Positions 13,901 to 22,653 of a stretch of 25,748 bases of DNA are shown piece after piece (within the stretch, counting starts at the first letter, position 1; each line of letters starts with the position of its first letter). Source of the stretch: JAFAXD01 sp035472475. Its GTDB lineage: Bacteria > Pseudomonadota > Alphaproteobacteria > Rhizobiales > Xanthobacteraceae. The DNA lies in NCBI GenBank assembly GCA_035472475.1, contig DATIPA010000043.1, positions 1 through 25,748 of the forward strand, written 5' to 3'. The notes beneath the pieces were generated by a model. That model ran no database searches. It was not told the DNA's origin and saw only the letters and a program-made list of their open reading frames with translations. A program made the position numbers and the translations under genes.

Positions 13901-14914
13901 GTGAGGATAAGCTGGCCTACCTTATTGCTTGGCCTGTTTTTGGCAACGCCGGCGCTCGCGCAGGACAAACCGGAACTGGCGAAGGTGCGGCTCGCGGTTG
14001 GCGGTCAGGCCGCGCTTTATTATCTGCCGCTGGTCGTCACGGATCGGCTCGGCCTGTTTCGAGACGCCGGCGTTGGCGTCGAGATCTCGGATTTCGCCGG
14101 CGGCTCGCGCTCGCTGCAGGCGCTGGTGGGTGGCAGCGCGGACGTGGTGGCTGGCGCGTTCGATCACACGATCCAGATGCAAGCCAAGAACCAGCCGGTG
14201 GTGGCGGTGGTCGAGCTCGGTCAATTCCCGGGCTTCGTGCTCGCGCTGCTCAACGCCAGGGCCGGCGCCTACCACAGCCCGGCCGATCTCAAGGGCATGA
14301 AGATCGGCGTGACGGCGCCGGGCTCAAGCACCCATTTCATGGCGCTGCAGCTCATGGCGAAGAGCGGGCTCAAACCCGACGACGCATCGTTCCTCGGCGT
14401 CGGCGCCACCGCGACCGCGGTCGCAGCGGTCAAGCGCGGGGAGATCGATGCGATCGTCAACACCGACCCGGCGGTCGCGCTGTTGCAACGGGAGGGGTTG
14501 ATCAAGATTGTCGCCGACACGCGCTCGCGCGACGGCACCCGTGAGGTCTACGGCGGGATCTATCCGGCCGCGGTGATGTACGCGACGCCGGCATTTATCG
14601 ATAAAAATCCGCGCACCATCCAGGCCCTGGTGAATGCATTCGTGCGCGGCCTTGCGTTCATGCAGAGTCATTCGCCGGAGGAGATCGCCGCCGTCGTTCC
14701 GGAGGACTATGCGCTCGGCGACAAGCCGCTTTATATCCAGGCGATCAAGAACAGCCTGCCGATGTATTCCCGCGACGGGCGTTTTTCGAACGAGGGCGCC
14801 GAAACCGCGTACCGCGTGCTCAAAGCGTTCGACCCTGCCGTGCGCGACGCAAAGATCGATCTCGGTACGACCTACACTGATCGGTTCGTGGAGCAGGCAC
14901 ACGCCGCCAACTAA
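13901..14914 (+). CDS. ABC transporter substrate-binding protein (NMT1/SsuA/THI5-like)
   Basis: With the GTG start the 337-residue product begins with a clean signal peptide (ISWPTLLLGLFLATPALAQ), which an upstream ATG would place internally. The mature part follows the NMT1/SsuA pattern: QAALYYLPLVVTDRLGLFRD, a GGSRSLQALVGGSADVVAG ligand-cleft segment, DLKGMKIGVTAPGSSTHF at the hinge, and GEIDAIVNTDPAVALL. It would bind an organic acid, sulfonate, nitrile or aromatic ligand in the periplasm for an ABC importer. No permease or ATPase gene accompanies it, so the membrane components must be encoded elsewhere. It is divergent from the TTC38-like operon (62-bp gap) and ends 18 bp from the convergent Bug protein gene. 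Confidence 0.88.
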   Translation: MRISWPTLLLGLFLATPALAQDKPELAKVRLAVGGQAALYYLPLVVTDRLGLFRDAGVGVEISDFAGGSRSLQALVGGSADVVAGAFDHTIQMQAKNQPVVAVVELGQFPGFVLALLNARAGAYHSPADLKGMKIGVTAPGSSTHFMALQLMAKSGLKPDDASFLGVGATATAVAAVKRGEIDAIVNTDPAVALLQREGLIKIVADTRSRDGTREVYGGIYPAAVMYATPAFIDKNPRTIQALVNAFVRGLAFMQSHSPEEIAAVVPEDYALGDKPLYIQAIKNSLPMYSRDGRFSNEGAETAYRVLKAFDPAVRDAKIDLGTTYTDRFVEQAHAAN

Positions 14915-14932
14915 AAGCTTTCGGCGGCCGGT

Positions 14933-15895
14933 TCACTCGATCTTCAGGCCGAGGCGCGAGATGACGCCCGCCCACTTGGTGGCCTCGCGATCGATGTCGG
15001 CATCGTATTCGGCGGGCGACGAGATCAGCGGGTCCCCTCCCTCGGCCGCGATGCGCTGTTTGACCTCGTCGGTCGAGACCAACGCGCGTAGGGCCGCATT
15101 GAGCCGGTTGATCACGGGCGCGGGGGTGCCTTTGGGCGCCAACAGCCCGTAATGCAGAACCGCTTCGAAGCCCGGGATGCCGGACTCCGCTACGGTCGGA
15201 ACATCGGGGAGCAGGCTGAAGCGGGTGAGGCTTGTGACCGCCAGCGCCCGCAGGTTACCGGCCTCGATATTGCTGATCGCCGGGGGCAGCACACCGAACG
15301 CCACCGGAATGTGGCCGCCAACGAGATCGTTCATCAGCGGCGCCGTACCCTTGTAGGGCACGATCTGCAGCTCGGCGCCCGCCGTCGACTTGAACAGCTC
15401 GGCGCAAAGATATCCTCCGGTTCCGATCGCGGAGGTTCCCATGTTGAGCTTGCCGGGGTCCCGCTTGGCGAGGCTGATCAGATCAGCCACGGACTTGGCG
15501 GGAAACGCCGGATGCGCAATCAGCGCAACCGGCATGGAGGCGATCAGCCCGATGCCGGAAAAGTCCTTGCGGGGGTCATAGCCGGCGTTGGCATAGAGCG
15601 AGGGATTGATCGAGATGGTGCCCGTATGGCCGAGCAACAGCGTATAGCCGTCGGGAGCCGCGCGGGCGACGGCGCGGGTGCCAATGTTCCCAGCGCCGCC
15701 GGCGCGGTTGTCGACGACCACCTGCTGACCAAGGGCCGCCGACAGCTTTTCGCCAACGATACGCGCCATCGCGTCGACACCGCCACCAGGCGGATACGGC
15801 ACGATCAACGATATCGGTCGCGTCGGGTAATCTTGCCCAGCTGCTGCGCAGCCGAGACCGACCGCGAGCAGTACACCAATTAGGCAAGAACGCAT
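14933..15895 (-). CDS. Tripartite tricarboxylate transporter (TctC/Bug) family substrate-binding protein
   Basis: A 320-residue periplasmic protein with signal peptide (CLIGVLLAVGLGCAAAGQ) and the Bug signature YPTRPISLIVPYPPGGGVD (about 23-41), VVDNRAGGAGNIGT, ARAAPDGYTLLLG, and YKGTAPLMNDLVGGHI in the second domain. Bug proteins bind carboxylates, including aromatic and amino-dicarboxylic acids, and many are orphan sensors. No TctA/TctB membrane genes are nearby. It starts 13 bp after the stop of a small DUF465 gene on the same strand, so they may share a transcript. The specific ligand is unknown; the neighbouring aromatic genes make an aromatic acid a reasonable guess. Confidence 0.93.
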   Translation of the reverse strand: MRSCLIGVLLAVGLGCAAAGQDYPTRPISLIVPYPPGGGVDAMARIVGEKLSAALGQQVVVDNRAGGAGNIGTRAVARAAPDGYTLLLGHTGTISINPSLYANAGYDPRKDFSGIGLIASMPVALIAHPAFPAKSVADLISLAKRDPGKLNMGTSAIGTGGYLCAELFKSTAGAELQIVPYKGTAPLMNDLVGGHIPVAFGVLPPAISNIEAGNLRALAVTSLTRFSLLPDVPTVAESGIPGFEAVLHYGLLAPKGTPAPVINRLNAALRALVSTDEVKQRIAAEGGDPLISSPAEYDADIDREATKWAGVISRLGLKIE

Positions 15896-15908
15896 GCCCT
15901 ACGGGCGA

Positions 15909-16088
15909 TTAATGAACACTTTCCACGTGTTGCAGACGCGTAATTTCGTCCTTCACGTACAACTTGCGGCGCTTGAGTTCCCTGAGCGTCAGATCGTCTG
16001 TCGATGGGTGAAGCAGGGCTTCTGCGATCTGTTGTTCGAGTGCTTCGTGTCTTTTCTGCAGTTCCATAAGATGCGACTGCATCGACAT
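15909..16088 (-). CDS. DUF465 (YdcH-like) small coiled-coil protein
   Basis: The 59-residue product has the DUF465 helical hairpin: a first helix HLMELQKRHEALEQQIAEAL (6-25), a loop HPSTDDLT and a second helix LRELKRRKLYVKDEITRLQ (35-53), where the L-KRRKLxxKDEIxRL pattern is diagnostic. GGAGG lies 8 bp before the ATG (16097-16101 on the plus strand). It is divergent from a second DUF465 gene at 16316 and sits 13 bp before the Bug protein gene. The function of the family is not established. Confidence 0.88.
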   Translation of the reverse strand: MSMQSHLMELQKRHEALEQQIAEALLHPSTDDLTLRELKRRKLYVKDEITRLQHVESVH

Positions 16089-16315
16089 ATGGGAAACCTC
16101 CAGGGCTTCGGCTTAACACCTTATGGTGCCATGAGCCCTGCGGAATGTCGATAAAACAATCATGTTGCAAAGCAGCAATGTTTTCCCGGAATTCGATACC
16201 TGTGGACAGCCTGTTTGAGCGGCTCGCTTGCTGGATTTGCGGAGACGCAGGATACTTCGCGTGGCGCCGGCAGGCCTGAAGGACCGCGAGGCAGCGGCAT
16301 GGACATGCGGCGGCG

Positions 16316-16522
16316 ATGACCAAGGAGGAAGAATCCGAACTCCGGGCGCAACTTGCGCGGCTGAGACAGGAACATCGCGACCTCGACGCGGCGATCGAAG
16401 CCCTGCAGGGAACGCCCAGCTCCGACATTATCCAGGTGCAGCGGCTGAAAAAGCGCAAATTGGCTCTGCGAGACCGCATTACCTTCATCGAAGACCAGCT
16501 CACCCCGGATATTATTGCGTAG
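16316..16522 (+). CDS. DUF465 (YdcH-like) small coiled-coil protein, second copy
   Basis: The 68-residue product again forms a DUF465 hairpin: ELRAQLARLRQEHRDLDAAI (8-27), a turn around GTPSSD, and QVQRLKKRKLALRDRITFIE (40-59). It resembles the divergent neighbour at 15909 in length, architecture and the L-KxRKLxLxDxI motif, so the two are paralogues. A CAAGGAGG-type Shine-Dalgarno is not visible; the ATG has only weak purine sequence before it. It precedes purE by 88 bp on the same strand, an order common in related alphaproteobacteria (from memory), so co-transcription is likely. Role unknown. Confidence 0.87.
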   Translation: MTKEEESELRAQLARLRQEHRDLDAAIEALQGTPSSDIIQVQRLKKRKLALRDRITFIEDQLTPDIIA

Positions 16523-16610
16523 GCGCCGGCAGTTCGGTAGCCGGAAAGCGAAGCATTCGAATCGGCGCCGGTTTGGTGCGCCTGAGCCCTCAACCCCGCC
16601 GAAGTCAGGC

Positions 16611-17150
<540 letters not shown>

Positions 17151-17159
17151 TTATTCGGC

Positions 17160-18233
17160 ATGCTCCGACTGGACGCGACCATCGGCATTCTGGGCGGCGG
17201 GCAGCTCGGCCGCATGCTGGCGCTCGCCGCCGCTCGCCTCGGCTTCAAGTGTCATGTGTTCTGTCCCGAGCCGGCATCGCCGGCGTTCGACGTCGTGCGA
17301 CGGGTCACCGAAGCCGATTACAGCGACATCGCTGCGCTTGCCCGTTTCGCCGATGACGTCGATGTCATCACGTACGAGTTCGAGAGCATTCCGGCCGCCG
17401 CAGCCGCGTTTCTAGCCGCGCAAAAGCCGGTGCTGCCCGATCCCCGCGTGCTCGCAACCACGCAGGACCGCCTCGTCGAGAAGGAGTTCATTGCATCGCT
17501 CGCAATCCCGACCGCGCCCTTTGGGGCGGTCGCCTCGGCCCAGGAGATCGCGACGACGCTTGACAAGGTCGGCCACCCCGCCGTGCTGAAGACGCGCCGG
17601 TTCGGGTATGACGGCAAGGGACAGGCCCTGATCCGCCGGGCGAGCGAGGCGCCGGCGGCGTTCCAGGCGATCGGCGCCCAACCGGCGATCCTCGAGGCGT
17701 TCGTGGGCTTCGAGCGCGAGATCTCGGTGGTGGCGGCGCGCAGCGCGGACGGGCGCATCGAGTGTTTCGACCCGACCGAGAACGAGCACCGCGATCATAT
17801 TCTCAAGGTGTCGCGCGTGCCGGCGACCATTGCGCCGCGCGTCGCCGAGGAAGCCCGCGGCATCGCGGCCCGCATCGCCCAGGCGTTCGATTACGTCGGC
17901 GTGCTCGCGGTCGAGTTGTTCGTGATGCCGGAGGGCTCGGCCGCCCCGCTGCTTGTGAACGAGATCGCACCGCGCGTGCACAATTCCGGACATTGGACGA
18001 TCGACGGCGCTTCGGTCTCGCAGTTCGAACAACACATCCGCGCGGTTGCCGGATGGCCGCTTGCGACACCCGTCCGCCACGGGCGCGTGGAGATGATCAA
18101 CCTGATTGGAAGCGAAGTCGACGATTACGTGAAATGGCTCAAGACGCCGGGCGCGCGCGTGCATCTCTACGGCAAGACTGCAGTCCGTCCGGGGCGCAAA
18201 ATGGGGCATGTAACGCGGATTTTCGAGGATTAG
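17160..18233 (+). CDS. purK: 5-(carboxyamino)imidazole ribonucleotide synthase (PurK)
   Basis: The 357-residue ATP-grasp enzyme carboxylates AIR with ATP and bicarbonate to make N5-CAIR, the PurE substrate. It has the N-terminal GILGGGQLGRMLALAAARLG (9-28), VLKTRRFGYDGKGQ in the ATP-grasp B-domain, EREISVVAARS in the middle, and NEIAPRVHNSGHWTIDG, the metal- and substrate-binding C-terminal segment. Length is normal for the family. It starts 9 bp after purE, so both form one operon. The ending KMGHVTRI is typical. Confidence 0.96.
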   Translation: MLRLDATIGILGGGQLGRMLALAAARLGFKCHVFCPEPASPAFDVVRRVTEADYSDIAALARFADDVDVITYEFESIPAAAAAFLAAQKPVLPDPRVLATTQDRLVEKEFIASLAIPTAPFGAVASAQEIATTLDKVGHPAVLKTRRFGYDGKGQALIRRASEAPAAFQAIGAQPAILEAFVGFEREISVVAARSADGRIECFDPTENEHRDHILKVSRVPATIAPRVAEEARGIAARIAQAFDYVGVLAVELFVMPEGSAAPLLVNEIAPRVHNSGHWTIDGASVSQFEQHIRAVAGWPLATPVRHGRVEMINLIGSEVDDYVKWLKTPGARVHLYGKTAVRPGRKMGHVTRIFED

Positions 18234-18365
18234 AGGCGGCTCTAGCCAGGCTCACAAGTTCGAAGATGCGCGCCGTTACGATGGACTTCTCGCCATGTTT
18301 CTGGTAAACGCCGCGCCAAATTGCGGGCCCGTGACGCGGGCTTTGGCTCATCAGGATCAATTTTC

Positions 18366-18371
18366 GAGAGG
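18366..18371 (+). promoter_or_regulatory. Shine-Dalgarno fixing the rpsU GTG start
   Basis: GAGAGG lies 7 bp before GTG at 18379. It favours this start, where S21 homology begins, over an upstream ATG at 18295. Confidence 0.7.
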
Positions 18372-18378
18372 ACGACGC

Positions 18379-18705
18379 GTGCAGGTTTTGGTTCGTGACA
18401 ACAATGTCGATCAGGCCCTCAAGGCGCTGAAAAAGAAGATGCAGCGCGAGGGCATTTTCCGCGAGATGAAGCTTCGCGGTCATTATGAGAAGCCCTCGGA
18501 GAAAAAGGCGCGTGAACGGGCGGAAGCCATCCGCCGCGCACGCAAGCTCGCGCGCAAGAAGGCGCAGCGCGAAGGTCTCATTCCAGGCAAGCCCAAAATC
18601 GTGAAGCCCGGCTTCGGCGGTCGCGGTGGCGCGGGCGGCCCCGGTGGACCGGGTCGCGGGCCCGGCGGGGGACGCGGCGATCGGCCAAGCTTCGGGGGCC
18701 GCTGA
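18379..18705 (+). CDS. rpsU: 30S ribosomal protein S21 with Gly-rich tail
   Basis: The GTG start gives a 108-residue protein. Residues 1-70 are S21: VLVRDNNVDQALKALKKKMQ, then EGIFREMKLRGHYEKPSEKK, then RRARKLARKKAQREG. The protein sits near the anti-Shine-Dalgarno region of 16S rRNA and helps mRNA engagement. From about residue 85 it carries a Gly/Arg/Pro-rich tail (GGRGGAGGPGGPGRGPGGGR ending SFGGR), longer than the roughly 70 residues of E. coli S21. Such tails occur in Bradyrhizobium relatives (family knowledge). It follows purK after 145 bp and ends before a strong hairpin. Confidence 0.95.
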   Translation: MQVLVRDNNVDQALKALKKKMQREGIFREMKLRGHYEKPSEKKARERAEAIRRARKLARKKAQREGLIPGKPKIVKPGFGGRGGAGGPGGPGRGPGGGRGDRPSFGGR

Positions 18706-18731
18706 TCGCACTCGGGCGACGCGGCTGTATA

Positions 18732-18765
18732 CGCGGGCGGGTCATACCCGCCCGCGATTGATTCT
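18732..18765 (+). terminator. Terminator hairpin between rpsU and the convergent gene
   Basis: A perfect 11-bp stem, CGCGGGCGGGT (18732-18742) and ACCCGCCCGCG (18746-18756), closes on a 3-nt loop. It lies 27 bp after the rpsU stop and is followed by ATTGATTCT, only weakly T-rich. As it stands between convergent genes it may act on both strands. Confidence 0.75.
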
Positions 18766-18801
18766 CAGGCCTGATACGGGACTCGACCGGAAGCCGCGGA
18801 C

Positions 18802-19629
18802 TTAGCGCAGGCGCTCGGGCAGCACCGAGTGCAGCCCGCCGAGGATATTTTCCACGATGTTTTTCTCGCGCGGCGGCGCTTGCGGCTCGGGCTGCGGTGC
18901 CGCGGCCGTTTCCGGGGGCGGCGGCATGTCGTCCCCGTCCGCCATCGGAATGTCGGCGAGATTGGCCCGGTCGCTCCGGTAGACGCGGAGCGGATTGCGG
19001 TCATGCGGAGCCACCTGGGGCGGCGGTGGCGGCGGCGAAGCGATCGATGCTGGGGAGGCGATCTCGCGCGGCGGATCCATCGGCGGCGGCGCCATGGGCG
19101 CGACGGCGGCCGTGCTGGTCGCCGGGGGCTCGGTCACCGGAGACACCGACGCCGTATCCTGCGCCGAAGGTGGCGAGGGGGGCGTTGGCGGCAGCGGGAC
19201 CATGGCTGTGGTTGGCGCCGGGGCGCTTGGCTGGACCGGCGGTGTCGATGACCGTGACTTCGGGATTGCGGCAAGCGCCTTTTCGGCACGTTCGAACACG
19301 TTCTCACGCGCGGGCGGCAACGGCGGGTTGCTCGCGGCCTTGCCGACGTCGCTCGACTGGCGCGCCGATTTTCCCGTGCTGGCTGGGGAGACGGTCGCGG
19401 TAACGGGCGCTTCCCCGGACGTGGCCGGGGCATCAGCGCTCTTGGTACCGATCAGCCGCGTGGCGCTGGCCGCCTTGGGCGCATCAGTGGTCACCTGCGC
19501 GGCGGGCGGCGTCACGTCCGTTTTGCCCGATGGCCACAATTGGTGCACCACGAACGCGCCAATTACCGTTGCGGCAACAGGTGGCGCGATCTCAAGTGTG
19601 AACTTCATGAGCCACTTCATCATCGCCAC
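18802..19629 (-). CDS. Pro/Ala-rich membrane-anchored hypothetical protein
   Basis: A 275-residue protein with one N-terminal hydrophobic segment (about 11-31, EIAPPVAATVIGAFVVHQLW), then a long low-complexity region of Pro, Ala, Ser and Thr (about 38-245, with runs such as PPPPPP), and a short amphipathic end (NIVENILGGLHSVLPERLR). A single N-terminal anchor with a disordered, wall- or periplasm-spanning stalk is the most natural reading. I recognise no family. The start is GTG at 19629, or possibly ATG at 19623. Codon bias and a clean frame support it as a gene. It is convergent with rpsU across the hairpin. Confidence 0.7.
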   Translation of the reverse strand: MAMMKWLMKFTLEIAPPVAATVIGAFVVHQLWPSGKTDVTPPAAQVTTDAPKAASATRLIGTKSADAPATSGEAPVTATVSPASTGKSARQSSDVGKAASNPPLPPARENVFERAEKALAAIPKSRSSTPPVQPSAPAPTTAMVPLPPTPPSPPSAQDTASVSPVTEPPATSTAAVAPMAPPPMDPPREIASPASIASPPPPPPQVAPHDRNPLRVYRSDRANLADIPMADGDDMPPPPETAAAPQPEPQAPPREKNIVENILGGLHSVLPERLR

Positions 19630-19887
19630 GATCCGGATGAGATTTTCCCCGAGTCCCCGGCCATAACCCTACCCGCGTTTGCGGCCTATTGAGGGCACAA
19701 ACCGGGAAAATTCCTGCAAAGTCGGCCGTTCCCGGCCGCCACCGGCCCCCGCAACCGCAACCGCAACGGAGTATAGATCAGACCAGCGGCGGCATTTCGA
19801 GCGCGTTGGAATGTGGTGAATCAATTCCCTCCGCAGCTACGCGGCCCGCGCGACGACACGACGCAGGGGCGGCGCGCAAGCGCCCGC
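19630..19887. other. Intergenic region
   Basis: This 258-bp gap separates two minus-strand genes. It should contain the promoter of the Pro-rich protein gene, but no clear -35/-10 pair was found. The only repeat is three copies of CCGCAA at 19749-19766. Reading frames through it resemble no protein. Confidence 0.5.
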
Positions 19888-20685
19888 TCACAGCTTGCGC
19901 AGGAAGGCTCGCACCGCATCGAGCGCGCCAAAGGCGTCGAGGTTGTTGTGGGCGCCATCGGGAAACCGCACGAATTGCTTGGGCGCCGTTGTCAGGGCGA
20001 AGAGTTCCTCGCCGTATTCGATCGGCACGGTTGCGTCGCGCTCACCATGCATGATCAGCACCGGCGCGGTCACGCGCGCGATGCGTTCGTCCGAACGAAA
20101 CTGATCCTTCAAGAGAAGTCGCACCGGCATGAACCAATAGATCGCAGCCGCCACGTCTGCGGTCGATGTGAAAGGCGATTCCAGGATGACGCCGGCCACC
20201 GGGTGCTCGGCTGCGAGCGCCACCGCAACCCCGGTTCCGAGTGATTCGCCCCACAGCACAATGCGGTTTGCATCGTAGCGCTCGGTCGCGAACCGGTACG
20301 CCGCCGTTGCGTCGCGGATCAGGCCGTCCTCGGTCGGGCGGCCGGTGGAGCCGCCGAACCCGCGGTAGCTCAGGGCAACCAGCCCAGTGCCGTCTGACAT
20401 CAGTTCTGCAAAGCGTGCGGCGCGGGTGTGCAGCGCGCCGGCATTGCCGTGGAAATAGAGGACGACCGGCTTGTTGGCTTGTGGCGGCCGGTGCCAAACG
20501 ATCACTTGCTCGCCGTCGCTCGTATCGAGCCTCACCTCCTCGGCCCGCGGCAAGCCGGCGGCGGCCGGCGTCGTGCGCGATGCGTCCGGAAAGTACAGAA
20601 GCGCACGCTGCCCGAAATACATCAGGGTGCCGATCGCGGCGTACCCGCCCGCAGCTAATGCCAACAGCCAGAACAGTATCTTCAT
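19888..20685 (-). CDS. Membrane-anchored alpha/beta hydrolase (ABHD13/Bem46-like)
   Basis: The 265-residue protein has an N-terminal signal-anchor (ILFWLLALAAGGYAAIGTLM, 3-22) followed by an alpha/beta hydrolase fold: oxyanion region YFHGNAGALHTR (77-88), Ser148 in the nucleophile elbow WGESLGTG, Asp217 in MHGERDATVP and His246 in PDGAHNN. The layout (FGQRALLYFPD after the anchor, SYRGFGGSTGRPTE) is that of the Bem46/ABHD13/ABHD17 group, serine hydrolases often acting on acyl chains. The natural substrate is unknown. The ATG at 20685 gives the hydrophobic anchor directly at the N-terminus and is preferred to longer versions. Confidence 0.88.
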   Translation of the reverse strand: MKILFWLLALAAGGYAAIGTLMYFGQRALLYFPDASRTTPAAAGLPRAEEVRLDTSDGEQVIVWHRPPQANKPVVLYFHGNAGALHTRAARFAELMSDGTGLVALSYRGFGGSTGRPTEDGLIRDATAAYRFATERYDANRIVLWGESLGTGVAVALAAEHPVAGVILESPFTSTADVAAAIYWFMPVRLLLKDQFRSDERIARVTAPVLIMHGERDATVPIEYGEELFALTTAPKQFVRFPDGAHNNLDAFGALDAVRAFLRKL

Positions 20686-20804
20686 CCTGCATGCAACGCG
20701 GGCTGCAAATCGCTGGGATCGATTGAAACGATATCCGCGGCAAATCTGAGGTAACACCACGCCCGACCTGCCGTGAGGGACCAGTCGCGCTTAGCGCCGC
20801 CGCC

Positions 20805-22202
20805 TCAGCCGAGCGCCTTGACGATCCCCTCGGTCATCTTCTTGGCGTCGCCGAACAACATCATGGTGTTGTCGCGATAGAACAACGTGTTGTCGATGCC
20901 CGCGTAGCCCGATGAGAGCGAGCGCTTGATAAACATGACGGTGCCCGCCTTCCACACTTCGAGAACCGGCATACCGAAGATCGGCGATTTTGGATCCTCC
21001 TTGGCGGCCGGGTTGGTCACGTCGTTAGCGCCGATCACAAATGCCACATCGGCCTGGGCGAACTCGGAATTGATATCCTCGAGCTCGAACACTTCGTCAT
21101 AGGGAACGTTGGCCTCCGCCAGCAGCACGTTCATGTGTCCGGGCATGCGGCCGGCCACCGGATGGATCGCGTATTTGACCTCGACGCCTTCGTGCTTGAG
21201 CTTGTCGGCCATCTCGCGCAGCGCATGCTGCGCCTGCGCGACCGCCATACCGTAGCCGGGCACGATAATCACCTTGCCGGCGTTCTTGAGAATAAACGCT
21301 GCATCGTCGGCCGAGCCCTGCTTGACCGGGCGCTGCTCCACATCGTGCGCGGGGCCCGCAACCTCGCCGCCGAACCCGCCTAGAATCACCGAGATGAACG
21401 AGCGATTCATGCCCTTGCACATGATGTAGGACAGGATCGCGCCCGACGAGCCGACCAGCGCGCCGGTGATAATCAAGGCCGTATTGCCGAGCGTGAAGCC
21501 AATGCCGGCAGCCGCCCAACCCGAATAGGAGTTGAGCATCGAGATCACGACCGGCATGTCGGCACCGCCGATCGGAATGATGATCAGGACGCCGAACAGA
21601 AATGCCGCCAGCGCCAGCAACCAGAACGCCAGATGCTTCTCACTGACCGCAAACCAGCCGATCAGCGCCACGATCGCAAGGGCGAGCGCGAGGTTTATGG
21701 CATGGCGTGCCGGCAACATGATCGGTTTGCCGCTCATGCGGCCGGACAGCTTTAGGAATGCGATCACCGAGCCGGTGAACGTGACGGCGCCAATTCCAGT
21801 GCCGAGCGACATTTCGACGAGGCTCTGGCCGTGGATGTTCCCAACGCTGCCAATACCGAACGCGCTCGGCGCATAAAGCGCACCGGCCGCGACCAGCACC
21901 GCGGCCAACCCGACCAGCGAATGGAACGAAGCGACGAGCTCGGGCATCTGCGTCATCGCCACGCGCCGCGCGATCACCGTGCCGATGCCGCCGCCGAGCC
22001 CGATGCCGACGACGACTAGGATCCAGGACACGAGCCCAGCGGGCGGATGCGACGCCAGCGTCGTGAGCACGGCGATAACCATGCCGGCGATGCCGAACAT
22101 GTTGCCGCGCCGGCTCGACTCCGGGCTCGAGAGCCCGCGCAACGCCAGAATGAAGAGCACGCCGGCCACCAGATAGAGCAGCCCTTGCAGATTGGCGTTC
22201 AT
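20805..22202 (-). CDS. pntB: NAD(P) transhydrogenase subunit beta
   Basis: The 465-residue subunit holds the proton channel and the NADP(H)-binding domain III. The first about 260 residues contain eight or nine membrane segments, including the family signature NSYSGWAAAGIGFTLGN and GSSGAILSYIMCKGMNRSFIS. The C-terminal domain has VIIVPGYGMAVAQAQHALRE and the YRDNTMMLFGDAKKM end, for NADP binding. Length equals E. coli PntB (462). It is last in the pntAA-pntAB-pntB order, 88 bp after pntAB. The complex drives NADPH formation with the proton-motive force, which could supply NADPH for the monooxygenases of the window, although this is only a general link. Confidence 0.97.
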   Translation of the reverse strand: MNANLQGLLYLVAGVLFILALRGLSSPESSRRGNMFGIAGMVIAVLTTLASHPPAGLVSWILVVVGIGLGGGIGTVIARRVAMTQMPELVASFHSLVGLAAVLVAAGALYAPSAFGIGSVGNIHGQSLVEMSLGTGIGAVTFTGSVIAFLKLSGRMSGKPIMLPARHAINLALALAIVALIGWFAVSEKHLAFWLLALAAFLFGVLIIIPIGGADMPVVISMLNSYSGWAAAGIGFTLGNTALIITGALVGSSGAILSYIMCKGMNRSFISVILGGFGGEVAGPAHDVEQRPVKQGSADDAAFILKNAGKVIIVPGYGMAVAQAQHALREMADKLKHEGVEVKYAIHPVAGRMPGHMNVLLAEANVPYDEVFELEDINSEFAQADVAFVIGANDVTNPAAKEDPKSPIFGMPVLEVWKAGTVMFIKRSLSSGYAGIDNTLFYRDNTMMLFGDAKKMTEGIVKALG

Positions 22203-22290
22203 GCTTGGGCCCCCTGCCCTGTTGTCCTGTGAGGCGTTGCGACGTCAGGCCGTTGCACTGAGCGCAGCGAACGAAAGGCGCGCGCAGCGG

Positions 22291-22614
22291 TCACTTTTTC
22301 TTCTTCGTGTACATGGACAACATGCGCTGGGTCACCAGGAAGCCCCCGAAGATGTTGACCGAGGCGAACACGAGGGCGACGAAGCCGAGCGCACGCGCCC
22401 AGATCGGACCACTATCGTTGGCGGCCAGTGCGACACCCACCGCCAGCAGCGCGCCGACGATGATCACCGAGGAAATCGCATTGGTGACCGACATCAGCGG
22501 CGTATGCAGCGCGGGTGTCACCGACCAGACCACGTAGTAGCCGACGAACACCGCCAACACGAAGATCGAGAGGCGAAACACGAACGGGTCAGCGACCGAT
22601 GCCACGTGGTCCAT
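22291..22614 (-). CDS. pntAB: NAD(P) transhydrogenase alpha subunit, membrane part (PntAB)
   Basis: A 107-residue protein of three membrane segments (about 14-34, 46-64 and 76-94) with PFVFRLSIFVLAVFVGYYVVW and the conserved TPALHTPLMSVTNAISSVIIVGA. It ends with a basic KKKK tail. In E. coli this part is fused to the NAD-binding domain as one PntA; in alphaproteobacteria it is separate, as here. It lies 39 bp after pntAA and precedes pntB. Confidence 0.96.
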   Translation of the reverse strand: MDHVASVADPFVFRLSIFVLAVFVGYYVVWSVTPALHTPLMSVTNAISSVIIVGALLAVGVALAANDSGPIWARALGFVALVFASVNIFGGFLVTQRMLSMYTKKKK

Positions 22615-22653
22615 GACGTGCCTTTCTTGCTGGCGTGGGTTCGGGCGAGGAAC

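Noticed and set aside
19749..19766. Three tandem copies of CCGCAA
   Set aside because: Too short to be a meaningful tandem repeat or CRISPR-like array.
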